The position numbers were made by a program, and so were the translations under genes. This document shows, piece after piece, positions 34,136 through 42,785 of a stretch of 45,464 nucleotides of DNA (position 1 is the stretch's first letter; the number at the start of each line of letters is the position of its first letter). A model generated the notes under the pieces. That model was not told where the DNA came from and made no database searches. It saw only the letters and a program-made list of their open reading frames with translations. Source of the stretch: an uncultured Paludibacter sp. (GTDB taxonomy: Bacteria; Bacteroidota; Bacteroidia; Bacteroidales; Paludibacteraceae); assembly GCA_937927845.1 (NCBI GenBank), contig CALFXE010000213.1:1-45464 (forward strand), given 5' to 3'.

Positions 34136-35044
34136 ATGAAGAAAATAAGCGTAATTCTTACTACATATAATGGAGAGAAGGTCATTGATAAAACTATTCA
34201 ATCTATCATCAATCAAGAAGGAATTAATGATAAATTTGAGTTGGAATTAATAGTTATTGATGACTGCTCAAAAGATAAAACACTTGAAATTCTAAAAAAC
34301 TATCCTTGTAAAGTACTATCTACAAAAACTAATTCAGGAGGACCTAATAAAGGCAGAAACATGGGATTATCTGTTGCTACAGGAGATTATTTGTGCATTG
34401 CCGACCAAGATGATGTATGGGCAAAAGATAAAATTTTGTATGTTTTACCATTTTTGGAAAGTGTACCTATAGTTTCATCCGGATATACTTTGATAGATTC
34501 TTCTATAGGAAAAAACATAGAGCGAGTAAAGAATATAGAGCGAAAATATGTGTATTATTCTAAAAATAAAACTTTTATAACGCGCTTAACTAAGTCCTTA
34601 TCAGGTCAAAATACTTATTTAGGTTCTTTGATATATAGTAATAAGCTACAAGATATACGCTTTGAAGAAAAATTCGGTGCATTAGATTTTGATTGGGTAG
34701 TACGATTATTTCATCAACAAGATTCAATTGAGGTTTGTAAATCGCTATATACGAGGTACGTAGATGGCAATAATTTGTCTTTAGATGAAACGTACCGCAA
34801 TAATGACTTTTTCTATTCTTTGAAATTTATCGAAACCTATAAATCGGAATATCCCAAAGAAGTTACCAGAAGTTACAAACGCCTTCATGGTAGTTTAGCT
34901 CGTTATAATTATCTATTAGGCAATATGACTAAATCTCGATATTATTTTCGTAAAGCAGAATGTAATATCAAGACTATCTTTTATTATATAACTTCTTTTG
35001 TGGGAAGTAATTGGGTCAAAAGAAAATTTAATGTATTTGGATAA
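34136..35044 (+). CDS. Glycosyltransferase family 2 protein
   Basis: The 302-residue protein has a GT-A fold: ISVILTTYNGEKVIDKTIQSIINQ at the start, LIVIDDCSKDKTLEIL, GPNKGRNMGLSVATGDYLCIADQDDVW with the DxD-like D-Q-D-D at about 98-101, and a C-terminal helical part. It is an inverting glycosyltransferase acting on a nucleotide sugar. It starts 2 bp after the GT4 gene and 11 bp before the FkbM gene, so one operon for an O-antigen, capsule or exopolysaccharide unit is likely. Confidence 0.9.
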   Translation: MKKISVILTTYNGEKVIDKTIQSIINQEGINDKFELELIVIDDCSKDKTLEILKNYPCKVLSTKTNSGGPNKGRNMGLSVATGDYLCIADQDDVWAKDKILYVLPFLESVPIVSSGYTLIDSSIGKNIERVKNIERKYVYYSKNKTFITRLTKSLSGQNTYLGSLIYSNKLQDIRFEEKFGALDFDWVVRLFHQQDSIEVCKSLYTRYVDGNNLSLDETYRNNDFFYSLKFIETYKSEYPKEVTRSYKRLHGSLARYNYLLGNMTKSRYYFRKAECNIKTIFYYITSFVGSNWVKRKFNVFG

Positions 35045-35055
35045 ATCAGTGTGTT

Positions 35056-35796
35056 ATGCTAAAAAAGATTAAAACCATTATAAATTATCATCGATTGAAC
35101 TTAGAATCTTTTTTTAGAAAGATTGGTCTGTTTTTTCAGTTAGATAGAGAAAAAATGCAACACTTAAAAGTCATTGTTAAATGTAGGAAGAGGTGGTATG
35201 GTAATAGTTATGGAGGTTTTTACGTTAACCCTGAGTTGCTTAACCAAGATTCAATCGTCTATTCTTTTGGTATTGGAAAAGATATAAGTTTTGATAAAAA
35301 GATAATGTCAAAACACGGATGTAAGGTTTATGGTTTCGACCCTACTCCAAAATCAATCTCGTTTATTCATTCTCAAAAGCTCAATCCTTTGTTTATTTTT
35401 CATCCTTTTGGGATTTCAACGAAAACTGGTCCTGAAGAGTTTTATTTGCCGAAAAACAAAAAAGCAGTATCCGGAAGTATGGCTGAACATGCGTTTATCG
35501 ATCTTTATGATAAAGTTACTGTTGAAATGAAAACTCTTTCTGAAATTATGCAAGATTTGGGACACGAACATATTGATGTATTAAAGATTGATATTGAAGG
35601 ATCTGAATATGATGTGGTAGAATCTATACTGCAATTGGAAGTTCCTGTTAAACAGATTCTTATTGAATTTCATGATAGATTTTTCGATACGGAAGAATAC
35701 AAATCTAAAAAGCTTGTAGAATCATTGAGTGCAAAAGGATATAAAATTTTTGCCAAGTCATTAAGCGCCGAAGAAGTTTCCTTTATTACTGAATAA
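35056..35796 (+). CDS. FkbM family methyltransferase
   Basis: The 246-residue protein has the FkbM pattern: SIVYSFGIGKDISFDKKIMSKHGCKVYGFDPTPKSI (SAM-binding region, about 75-110), then TLSEIMQDLGHEHIDVLKIDIEGSEYDVVES with the hallmark K-I-D-I-E-G-S-E at about 178-185. FkbM-type enzymes O-methylate sugars or small molecules; here methylation of a surface glycan residue is the natural reading. Its 3' end (35663-35743) is duplicated behind the broken ATPase gene. Confidence 0.88.
   Translation: MLKKIKTIINYHRLNLESFFRKIGLFFQLDREKMQHLKVIVKCRKRWYGNSYGGFYVNPELLNQDSIVYSFGIGKDISFDKKIMSKHGCKVYGFDPTPKSISFIHSQKLNPLFIFHPFGISTKTGPEEFYLPKNKKAVSGSMAEHAFIDLYDKVTVEMKTLSEIMQDLGHEHIDVLKIDIEGSEYDVVESILQLEVPVKQILIEFHDRFFDTEEYKSKKLVESLSAKGYKIFAKSLSAEEVSFITE
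35663..35743 (+). repeat. 81-bp direct repeat, copy A (inside the FkbM gene)
   Basis: This stretch matches 37134-37214 at all but three positions. The two copies bracket the ATPase pseudogene. Confidence 0.93.
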
Positions 35797-35842
35797 TCTC
35801 CGAATAATAAGTTAGCATATCAGTAAAAAGCAATGATTTATT

Positions 35843-35974
35843 GGAAAAGTGTGCTTTTATATCTATCAATTCATCAGAAAAGTGTGTTTTTATACTTGTA
35901 AATTTATAGGAAAAGTGTATATTTGCATAGTCAAAATTATCAGAAAAGTGTAAAATGCTATACAGAAAAATCCA
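35843..35974 (+). repeat. Four 33-bp-period RGAAAAGTGT repeats upstream of the ATPase
   Basis: The core RGAAAAGTGT begins at 35843, 35876, 35909 and 35942, an exact 33-bp spacing each time. Flanks are partly conserved (TATC or TATA before the core, T-rich after it). The fourth copy ends 3 bp before the ATG at 35955. This looks like a set of operator sites on one face of the DNA, since 33 bp is about three helical turns. Confidence 0.85.
35895..35925 (+). promoter_or_regulatory. Promoter inside the 33-bp repeats
   Basis: CTTG (35895-35898) and TATATTTG (35918-35925) form a -33/-7 pair with 19-bp spacing. The -7 element begins at the last base of the third repeat core, so a protein bound to the cores would overlap the promoter. 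Confidence 0.6.
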
Positions 35975-37131
35975 GAACTATATAGAAAAACATCTTCAAT
36001 CTTCATCAAATAAGATATTAATCATAGAAGGTGCACGCCAAATAGGTAAATCTTTTATCAGATGAAATCCAAGCCTATAATCATCTCTTGACTTTACTAA
36101 AGTTTTTAAGAGAAGATAACCGTTTTACCTATATTGCAAGTGGTTCATTATTAGGAGTTACACTAAAACAAACCTCATCTATTCCTTTAGGAAGTATTGA
36201 AATAAAACAAATGCATCCTATGGACTTTGAGGAGTTTATGATTGCAAATGGTATAGGAGACTTGGCTATTTCTACCATGAGAATGCATTTCTTAGAACAA
36301 AAATCGCTTCCTGATACGCTACATACAAAAATCTTGGATTTATTTAAAAAATATCTTATTGTTGGAGGTCTGCCCGATGCTGTAAGTGTTTTTGTTGAAA
36401 GTAAGAACGTCATGACTATTCGCAAAATACAAGAAGATATATTAGTATTGTATGGCGTAGATGCTTCAAAATACGAAAAAGAACACAACCGGTTGAAAAT
36501 TCAGCGTGTGTATAACTTAATTCCATCAAACATGGAAAATAAGAAAAAGCGAATTGTTGTCAAGCAAATAGAACAGAAATCAGGTAAGCGTATGACTGAT
36601 TATGCAGATGAATTTGATTATCTTATTTCATCAGGAGTAGCTTTGGAAGTGAAAGCTATCAGCAATCCTATTTATCCTTTGTTAGAAAGTAGTGCTAAGA
36701 ATTTACTCAAACTGTATCTAAATGATGTAGGACTGCTTACAGGGTTACTCTATAAACATAATATTCAGGCAATTATGCAAGATCAAAACAGTGTGAATTT
36801 GGGTTCTGTTTACGAGACGGTAGTGGCACAAGAGCTTCGCGCACATGGATTTAATCTTTATTACTATGATAATAAAAAGAATGGAGAGGTTGATTTTCTA
36901 ATAGATGATGTTGATAATTTAAGTGTTTTGCCTTTGGAAGTTAAATCAGGTAAAGATTATAGAATTCATAGTGCTTTAAATAAGTTTGTAGAAACTCCAA
37001 ACTATGATGTGAAAAGAGCTTACGTCCTTTCTAATGAGCAGAATGTATATCAACAAAATAGTATTACGTATATACCTGTTTATTATATTATGTTCTTTGA
37101 GCCGGGTTCTGAATTAGTGGGGGAGTGGTGA
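35955..37131 (+). pseudogene. Broken AAA ATPase with DUF4143 C-terminal domain
   Basis: From the ATG at 35955 the first 36 codons read through the Walker A motif (IIEGARQIGKSF) and stop at 36063. In another frame the protein resumes around 36052-36061 at SDEIQAYNHLLTLLKFLRE, which is the Walker B region, and continues intact to 37131 with AAA_14 and DUF4143 features (GSLLGVTLK, MHPMDFEEFM, YLIVGGLPDAV, GSVYETVVAQELRAHG, NGEVDFLID, LPLEVKSGKDY). The roughly 50-70 residues that the family has between Walker A and Walker B are missing, and the frame shifts by one. The ATPase is thus inactivated. Family members are often found alone, with varied neighbours, and their role is poorly known. A TTG at 36088 could start a truncated product. 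Confidence 0.85.
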
Positions 37132-37133
37132 AG

Positions 37134-37275
37134 TTGAATTTCATGATAGATTTTTCTACACAGAAGAATACAAATCTAAAAAGCTTGTAGAATCATTGAG
37201 TGCAAAAGGATATATCTATTTTCCCATTACTTTTTGTATTTTTGCTCTCCAATTAAAATTAATTTTAGCGATATG
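37134..37275 (+). pseudogene. Fragment of an FkbM methyltransferase gene 3' end
   Basis: 37134-37214 is a second copy of the 3' part of the FkbM gene (three mismatches in 81 bp) and still translates as EFHDRFFYTEEYKSKKLVES. After KGY the sequence diverges and the frame runs on to a stop at 37273-37275. It directly follows the ATPase stop codon and has no start of its own. Confidence 0.85.
37237..37244 (+). promoter_or_regulatory. -7 element of the HD-domain gene
   Basis: TATTTTTG fits TAnnTTTG and lies 28 bp before the ATG at 37273. This placement argues against the earlier in-frame start at 37234. Confidence 0.5.
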
Positions 37276-37812
37276 ATTAATCCGTATTATATCATTAATA
37301 AATATTACAAAGAAGATACGCCGCTCTTTGATTTACTTGTGTATCATAGTGAAAAGGTAAGAGATAAAGCATTAAATATTATTGAGAAACATCCTGAATT
37401 AGAAGCTGATGTGAAATTTGTCTCCGAAGCTGCATTGTTACATGATATTGGAATTTTTATGTGTAAAGCACCAAAAATATTTTGTAATGGAGATCATCAT
37501 TATATTGAACATGGATATTTAGGTGCTGATATTTTGAGGTTCGAAGGTCTGCCAAAGCATGCATTGGTTTGTGAGAGACATACAGGTACAGGTTTATCTT
37601 TAGACAGAATAATCGAAAACAAATTACCTTTACCTCATAGAGATATGTTGCCTGTTTCAATTGAGGAAGAAATTATTTGCTATGCAGATAAATTTTATTC
37701 TAAATCGCGTCCTGATAGAGAATTAACTGTAAATGAGATAATTGAATCTATTTCGAGATATGGTAATGAAGGCGTTTCTATATTTAAGAAATGGCATAAT
37801 AGTTTTCAGTAG
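37273..37812 (+). CDS. HD-domain metal-dependent phosphohydrolase
   Basis: From the ATG at 37273 the protein has 179 residues. It contains the HD-superfamily metal ligands: an upstream His in VYHSEKVRD, the H-D pair in AALLHDIGIF, and later H in IEHGYLGAD and CERHTGTG, with the final Asp in CYADKFYSK. An upstream in-frame ATG at 37234 overlaps the -7 promoter element, so the later start is preferred. Such proteins hydrolyse nucleotides or phosphoesters; the substrate is unknown. It is a single gene after the ATPase/FkbM debris. Confidence 0.86.
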   Translation: MINPYYIINKYYKEDTPLFDLLVYHSEKVRDKALNIIEKHPELEADVKFVSEAALLHDIGIFMCKAPKIFCNGDHHYIEHGYLGADILRFEGLPKHALVCERHTGTGLSLDRIIENKLPLPHRDMLPVSIEEEIICYADKFYSKSRPDRELTVNEIIESISRYGNEGVSIFKKWHNSFQ

Positions 37813-37837
37813 GAGATATTCGTTTTGCTTTTAGAAT

Positions 37838-37925
37838 GGAACGCTGATAAAGCAGATGCAAGCAACGCAGATAGCCGCGTATCTTAGAAATCAGCGTTTG
37901 AAAATCAGCATCATCCGCGTGCCAA
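37838..37925. repeat. Intergenic palindromic repeat between convergent genes
   Basis: AACGCTGAT near 37841 is complemented by ATCAGCGTT near 37891, with related GCAGATGC and GCATCATCC elements inside. Sequences of this GCTGAT/CGCGGAT kind recur between genes of Bacteroidota, and it may also terminate both converging transcripts. Confidence 0.55.
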
Positions 37926-37962
37926 AATATTTATAATGATGTAAAAAATGTACTTACAGATT

Positions 37963-39438
37963 TTAGAGTAGTCTGTATGATAAGCCTAAAGTCAATAATT
38001 GCTTAAATTGAATTTTAGCTTTCTCATTGGTTAACACAGTATTATCATATCTTGGATTGATAGATAAGCGTGTAGATAAGAAGCGGTTAAACTTAAAATT
38101 AGTTACAATTTCCCAGTCAACTTCAATTTTTTCGTAATTGGTATAAAAATTTAATCGAGAGTCTATTTGTAATTCTCTAATAGGACTGTAATTAAATTGG
38201 GCACGAAACGAACTACCAATCTGACTTAATGTTTTTTCACCTTTCAGTATACCAAATGAATTCTGATTTATTTTTGTAGTATCATTAGCATAAATAAATT
38301 TATAGCTAAGAGGAGACACCATTAAAGACAACAGCTTTTTGTATTTATAATCGAGGCCGAAACTAATATTCAGACGTACCGGAGTTAAAAAAGTAGTTTT
38401 CATATCGCCTGAGTTAATAGCCTTAAAGCTGTTAAAAAGTTGAGTTGAAAAATCAACAGAACCACTATAAAACCAATTACCACCTGCTTTAATCCCTAAT
38501 TTGCTTATGGCTCTCAATACATCATCGTTTGTGTTTAAAAGTCGAAGTGTATCACCTTCTACAGAGTTGAAACCTGCCCGCCATTCAGCAAAATTTTCCC
38601 ATTGAATGTATTTTTTATTATCATAATTGAAATTTCCGTTAATAATTCCAAGGATTGATATGTTATTACTTCCTCCTTGATACCAGTTAGTAGAAATATA
38701 GTTCTGAGAAAATTGTAATAAGGCATTAGATTTTGTAGTCCATGGGTTTTGCTTTATTTTTTCAATTGCAAGTTTTTTGTGGTCTATGCTTACTCTATTT
38801 CGTAATTTAAGAACTGAATCATCTATTGGTTTGATAGTAAATTCAAAATTGATTAAGTCGGAGACATCAGGTAGTTTGTCGATTTTATAAGGTACTAAAT
38901 ACGGAGCATCTGCGGAAATTTGACGAATAATCGAATATCTCGTATCTGTTAGAAACTCTTCAGCAGTAAATTGATTTAATAAGGAAAAAGGGATGGAAGC
39001 ATTCAGCTTTTTGATGTTTTTTTCAAGCTGTTTGTCTGTTCTTGTGTATTTGTCTACTTGTAATGGTTTACTGCTATAACCTTTAAATACTAAGTCTATA
39101 AACAAAGGATTGGACTGATAGAAACGGTTGTTGACCTCTGATGGTTTCGCTTTTACCTTTTTTGCTTCTATCTCAGCAAGTAATAATTTGATGTCTAATG
39201 GGATGTAAACTATTGAATCAGCTATAGTTGAGTCTGGCTTATCATCTTTGATTTTAATTAACTCTTTTTCTGTGTTGTCTTCTTTTATAGAATCTTGCTC
39301 AATAAACACCTTTTCAACAAAATCTTCAATTATGTAAGCATTCAGACTGTCATTTAAGTTTTCCGAAATCGAAAAAGCAGAAACAGGAATGATAAATATA
39401 AAAAAGTATATAAATAGATGTTTTAACTTCATCTTCAA
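37963..39438 (-). CDS. DUF3078 family secreted protein
   Basis: The 491-residue protein has a signal peptide (1-22). An acidic, low-complexity N-terminal part (about 30-100) is followed by the DUF3078-type region (about 230-450): NPWTTKSNALLQFSQNYISTNWYQGGSNNISILGIINGNFNYDN in pieces, and alternating strands ending LLTLGLSYRLL. The regular beta strands and the terminal aromatic pattern suggest an outer membrane or periplasmic beta-rich protein. Function is unknown. It is transcribed away from the RHH-like gene that precedes it by 30 bp and may share its promoter. Confidence 0.82.
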   Translation of the reverse strand: MKMKLKHLFIYFFIFIIPVSAFSISENLNDSLNAYIIEDFVEKVFIEQDSIKEDNTEKELIKIKDDKPDSTIADSIVYIPLDIKLLLAEIEAKKVKAKPSEVNNRFYQSNPLFIDLVFKGYSSKPLQVDKYTRTDKQLEKNIKKLNASIPFSLLNQFTAEEFLTDTRYSIIRQISADAPYLVPYKIDKLPDVSDLINFEFTIKPIDDSVLKLRNRVSIDHKKLAIEKIKQNPWTTKSNALLQFSQNYISTNWYQGGSNNISILGIINGNFNYDNKKYIQWENFAEWRAGFNSVEGDTLRLLNTNDDVLRAISKLGIKAGGNWFYSGSVDFSTQLFNSFKAINSGDMKTTFLTPVRLNISFGLDYKYKKLLSLMVSPLSYKFIYANDTTKINQNSFGILKGEKTLSQIGSSFRAQFNYSPIRELQIDSRLNFYTNYEKIEVDWEIVTNFKFNRFLSTRLSINPRYDNTVLTNEKAKIQFKQLLTLGLSYRLL

Positions 39439-39468
39439 ATAATTATTTTCATTCAGAAATACAGCACC

Positions 39469-39678
39469 TTAGTCGAATAAAGTTGGTGTATCCTCTTCAA
39501 ATTTCTTTAATATCGCCTGCATTAGTGTTTCTCTTATAAACTTTGATTTGTTTGAAACACGATATTGACTAATATATCTATTTAATGCATTGTTTTCAGC
39601 ATCATTTAATATAAATAGATGCTTATGCTTTCTTAATTTGTCTCGTTGCAATTTTACTGCTTTTCTCGATTTGTTCAT
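39469..39678 (-). CDS. Small ribbon-helix-helix-like protein, unknown function
   Basis: The 69-residue basic protein begins MNKSRKAVKLQRDKLRKHK. It continues with a strand HLFILNDAENNALNRYISQYRVSNKSKFIRETLMQAIL, whose strand-helix-helix pattern (hydrophobic strand, KSKFIRET helix) resembles MobC- or CopG-type DNA-binding proteins. It is just upstream of the DUF3078 gene. A -7-like element TATTTTTG lies on the minus strand at 39695-39702. The family assignment is tentative. Confidence 0.6.
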   Translation of the reverse strand: MNKSRKAVKLQRDKLRKHKHLFILNDAENNALNRYISQYRVSNKSKFIRETLMQAILKKFEEDTPTLFD

Positions 39679-39744
39679 AATGTAAAAAGTCTTGCAAAAA
39701 TAATATTAAATGTTTACATGCAGCAATGTTTTAATTAAATTCCA

Positions 39745-39752
39745 TATTTTTG
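39745..39752 (+). promoter_or_regulatory. -7 element of the YraN gene
   Basis: TATTTTTG lies 28 bp before the YraN ATG at 39781; no good -33 element is seen. It faces the minus-strand element at 39695-39702. Confidence 0.4.
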
Positions 39753-39780
39753 CATCTCATCAAATAAAAATACTTTAGCT

Positions 39781-40146
39781 ATGGCATCACACAATGAACT
39801 TGGTCTGATTGGAGAAAAGCACGCCCTCGATTATTTGGCGGCAAAAGGTTACAAAATTCGTACCACTAATTATCGTGCAGGAAAATTAGAAATTGATATT
39901 ATTGCAGAAAAAGATGGATGGTTGGTAATTGTTGAAGTGAGGACAAGGTCGACCGATGTTTTTATAGCTCCAGAAGAAACGATTGATTTAAGAAAAATTA
40001 AAAACTTAGTTAATGCAGCAGGTAGCTATATTAGGAGATTTAATTGGATGGGTGAGACTCGATTTGATATCATTTCTGTAATGCCTGATGGAGAGGACTT
40101 TAAAATAGAGCATATAGAGGATGCTTTCTTGCCTCCCGTAAATTGA
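39781..40146 (+). CDS. yraN: YraN/UPF0102 family endonuclease-fold protein
   Basis: The 121-residue protein has the nuclease-like motifs G-x-x-G-E at the start (LGLIGEKHALDYLAAKGY), E-I-D-I-I-A at about 39-44 and I-V-E-V-R-T at about 51-56, with KIKNLVNAAGSYI after them. It matches the restriction-endonuclease-like fold of the family over its full length. Its exact role is unknown; a DNA-repair or recombination function is commonly assumed. Confidence 0.92.
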   Translation: MASHNELGLIGEKHALDYLAAKGYKIRTTNYRAGKLEIDIIAEKDGWLVIVEVRTRSTDVFIAPEETIDLRKIKNLVNAAGSYIRRFNWMGETRFDIISVMPDGEDFKIEHIEDAFLPPVN

Positions 40147-40200
40147 ATTGTAAAAATTGACAAAAACACAATTTAATTTTTAATTATAAAAATGTTTGGT

Positions 40201-40208
40201 TAATTTTG
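40201..40208 (+). promoter_or_regulatory. -7 element of the pyrE operon
   Basis: TAATTTTG matches the consensus, with a T-run (TTTT, 40177-40180) where the -33 element is expected. It lies 57 bp before the pyrE start. Confidence 0.45.
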
Positions 40209-40265
40209 TGCCTGAAATGAGGATTTACCATTATTTTAAAACACATAGATTATATTACACGAATA

Positions 40266-40901
40266 ATGAAATTATTAGAGAAACAAGTTGCAGAGAAATT
40301 GCTGAAGATTAAAGCTATAAAGTTACAACCACATAATCCCTTTACTTGGGCGGCAGGATGGAAATCACCAATATATTGTGATAACCGTAAAACCCTTTCT
40401 TATCCGCAAACAAGGACTTATATTATGCTCCAAATAGCACGTGTTATACAGGAAAATTATCCTGATACGGAGGTGATTGCCGGAGTTGCTACAGGTGCTA
40501 TTGCCCAGGGGGTGTTAGTTGCACAATTATTAGGATTACCATTTATCTATGTTCGTCCTACACCAAAAGATCATGGTCTGGAAAACTTAATTGAGGGCGA
40601 TCTAAAACCACGACAGAAAGTAGTTGTGATTGAAGATTTAATATCAACCGGAGGTAGTAGTTTGAAGGCTGTTGATGCAATTCGTAAAGATGGCGGACAA
40701 GTATTAGGGATGGTTGCAATTTTCTCATATGATTTTCCATTAGCGATGGAAAAATTTAAATCAGCAAAAGTAAAATTGACTACTTTGTGTAATTATCAGT
40801 CGGTGCTAAACGAAGCATTGGCAACTAATTATATTTCTCAGGATGATATGGAGACTTTGAAAGAGTGGAGATTAGACCCAGCATCCTGGAAAAAAGAGTA
40901 G
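40266..40901 (+). CDS. pyrE: Orotate phosphoribosyltransferase
   Basis: The 211-residue enzyme joins orotate and PRPP to make OMP in pyrimidine synthesis. Landmarks are FTWAAGWKSPIYCDNRKTLSYP, VIAGVATGAIAQGVLVAQLLGLPFIYVR (with K-D-H-G following), and the PRPP-binding motif V-V-V-I-E-D-L-I-S-T-G-G-S-S at about 117-130. The length is standard. It is the first gene of a run with the SRPBCC protein (7 bp) and argH (11 bp). Confidence 0.96.
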   Translation: MKLLEKQVAEKLLKIKAIKLQPHNPFTWAAGWKSPIYCDNRKTLSYPQTRTYIMLQIARVIQENYPDTEVIAGVATGAIAQGVLVAQLLGLPFIYVRPTPKDHGLENLIEGDLKPRQKVVVIEDLISTGGSSLKAVDAIRKDGGQVLGMVAIFSYDFPLAMEKFKSAKVKLTTLCNYQSVLNEALATNYISQDDMETLKEWRLDPASWKKE

Positions 40902-40908
40902 AAAAATT

Positions 40909-41334
40909 ATGGCAATATATGAAAGTAACATAAAAACCATTTCTTCATCGGAGGAAGTGGTTTTTGACGTACTGAGTAATATGAATAATCTGTCAGTACT
41001 TCAGAAGACTGAAAGTATTGAAGGAAAAGTGAAGATTATTGAATTAGATACTGATAGCTGTATTATTGAGTTGGAAAAGTTTGGTAAAATTGAGCTTGAA
41101 ATTACAGAGAAAACACCATACAGTTCTTTAAAGTATGAGTTTTTTCAACTTCCAATATCAATGTTTGCTGAAATCAAATTAAAAAATATAGTTGAAAATC
41201 AAACACAGATGCAGATTATCCTGAATGCAGATATTCCTGCTATGATGAAATTTATGTTAGATAAACAGTTGGAGAAAGGAGTAAATACTTTAGCCGATAT
41301 GTTTGAAAGTGCATTAAACCGCTATAACCATTAA
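40909..41334 (+). CDS. SRPBCC (START-like) family protein
   Basis: The 141-residue protein has the helix-grip layout: N-terminal strand and helix (TISSSEEVVFDVLSNMNNLSVLQ), antiparallel strands (VKIIELDTDSCIIELEKFGKIELEITEKTPYSSLKYEF), and a long C-terminal helix (AMMKFMLDKQLEKGVNTLADMFESAL). It likely binds a hydrophobic ligand; the function is unknown. It sits between pyrE and argH in the same operon. Confidence 0.85.
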   Translation: MAIYESNIKTISSSEEVVFDVLSNMNNLSVLQKTESIEGKVKIIELDTDSCIIELEKFGKIELEITEKTPYSSLKYEFFQLPISMFAEIKLKNIVENQTQMQIILNADIPAMMKFMLDKQLEKGVNTLADMFESALNRYNH

Positions 41335-41345
41335 ATATAACGAAT

Positions 41346-42683
41346 ATGGCAAAAAAAATATGGGAAAAAAATATTCAAGCCGACGACAGAATCGAAAGAT
41401 TTACTGTTGGTAAGGATAGAGAAATGGATGTTTTTCTTGCTCCGTTTGATGTTATAGGGTCTATGGCTCATATAAAAATGCTTAATGCCGTAGGTTTGTT
41501 GAAGTCTGACGAGCTAACTCAGCTTTTGTCGGAACTGAAGAAAATTTATCAAACTACAATTAATAATGAGTTTGTTATTGAAGATGATGTTGAAGATGTT
41601 CATTCGCAGGTTGAGCTGATGTTGACACGTAGTTTGGGAGATACAGGAAAGAAAATTCATAGCGGAAGATCGCGTAACGATCAGGTGTTGGTTGATTTGA
41701 AACTGTTTACAAGGCATAAATTGATATTATTAGTTGAAAAGGTAAACGCTTTGATTGAAACTTTAATCAGCCAAAGTGAAACTTATAAAGATATTCTTTT
41801 GCCCGGCTATACTCACTTGCAAATTGCAATGCCATCTTCATTTGGTTTGTGGTTTGGAGCTTATGCCGAAAGTCTGGCTGATGACATGCAACAATTGCTT
41901 GCCGCATGGAAGATTACAAATCGTAACCCTTTAGGCTCTGCTGCCGGATATGGTTCTTCTTTTCCTCTTAATCGTCAGATGACTACTGATTTGTTAGGCT
42001 TCGACAGCATGAATTATAATGTGGTTTATGCTCAAATGGGGCGTGGAAAGATGGAGAGAACAGTTGCAGGAGCGATGGCTTCGGTTGCTGCTACGCTTTC
42101 TAAATTAGCATATGATGCTTGCTTGTTTAATTCACAAAACTTTGGATTTATCAAATTGCCGGATGAGTTTACTACAGGTTCGAGTATAATGCCTCACAAA
42201 AAAAATCCTGATGTTTTTGAATTGACACGCGCAAAGTGTAATAAAATTCAATCGATTCCTCAGCAGATTTTACTCATAACTAATAACTTACCTTCGGGAT
42301 ATTTCCGTGATATGCAGATTGTAAAAGAATCATTTATACCTGCATTCGATGAATTGTTCGATTGTTTGGATATGACTAATCTGATGTTGTCGAAAATTGA
42401 AGTTAATACCGGTATTTTAAATGATCCGAAATACGACTATCTTTTCAGTGTTGAACTTGTAAATAAACTTGCTTTGGAAGGTATTCCTTTTCGCGATGCT
42501 TATAAACAAGTTGGCTTAGCAATTGAAGCCGGAGACTTTGCGCCTGATAAGAACATCCATCACACTCACGAAGGTAGTATCGGAAACCTGTGTAACGATA
42601 AAATACTTGCCTATAAGGATGAGATTATCAAACAGTTCGATTTTGAAAAGGTGAAAGTTGCAGTTGAGAGATTGTTGATGTAA
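41346..42683 (+). CDS. argH: Argininosuccinate lyase
   Basis: The 445-residue member of the fumarase/aspartase superfamily splits argininosuccinate into arginine and fumarate. The signature G-S-S-I-M-P-H-K-K-N-P-D is at about 278-289. SGRSRNDQV, GYTHLQIAMP (catalytic His region) and NPLGSAAGYGSSFPLNR are present. The end is slightly shorter than in E. coli ArgH. It is the last gene of the pyrE run; the copper ATPase converges on it. Confidence 0.97.
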   Translation: MAKKIWEKNIQADDRIERFTVGKDREMDVFLAPFDVIGSMAHIKMLNAVGLLKSDELTQLLSELKKIYQTTINNEFVIEDDVEDVHSQVELMLTRSLGDTGKKIHSGRSRNDQVLVDLKLFTRHKLILLVEKVNALIETLISQSETYKDILLPGYTHLQIAMPSSFGLWFGAYAESLADDMQQLLAAWKITNRNPLGSAAGYGSSFPLNRQMTTDLLGFDSMNYNVVYAQMGRGKMERTVAGAMASVAATLSKLAYDACLFNSQNFGFIKLPDEFTTGSSIMPHKKNPDVFELTRAKCNKIQSIPQQILLITNNLPSGYFRDMQIVKESFIPAFDELFDCLDMTNLMLSKIEVNTGILNDPKYDYLFSVELVNKLALEGIPFRDAYKQVGLAIEAGDFAPDKNIHHTHEGSIGNLCNDKILAYKDEIIKQFDFEKVKVAVERLLM

Positions 42684-42691
42684 GCGAGAAG

Positions 42692-42745
42692 TGCTACTTA
42701 TAAGAAACAATTTCATTGCAAAAATGCTATTTATAAGAAACAATT
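42692..42745. repeat. Two-copy 21-bp repeat between argH and the copper ATPase
   Basis: TGCTAYTTATAAGAAACAAT occurs at 42692 and 42725 with one substitution. It lies between convergent genes and has no hairpin. Confidence 0.5.
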
Positions 42746-42785
42746 GGTATACATTATTACAGGGTAGACCAATCTACAAATAATC

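Noticed and set aside
35843..35974. Short CRISPR array from the 33-bp periodic repeats
   Set aside because: The conserved core is only about 10 bp, the intervening parts are related to each other, and a promoter runs through them.
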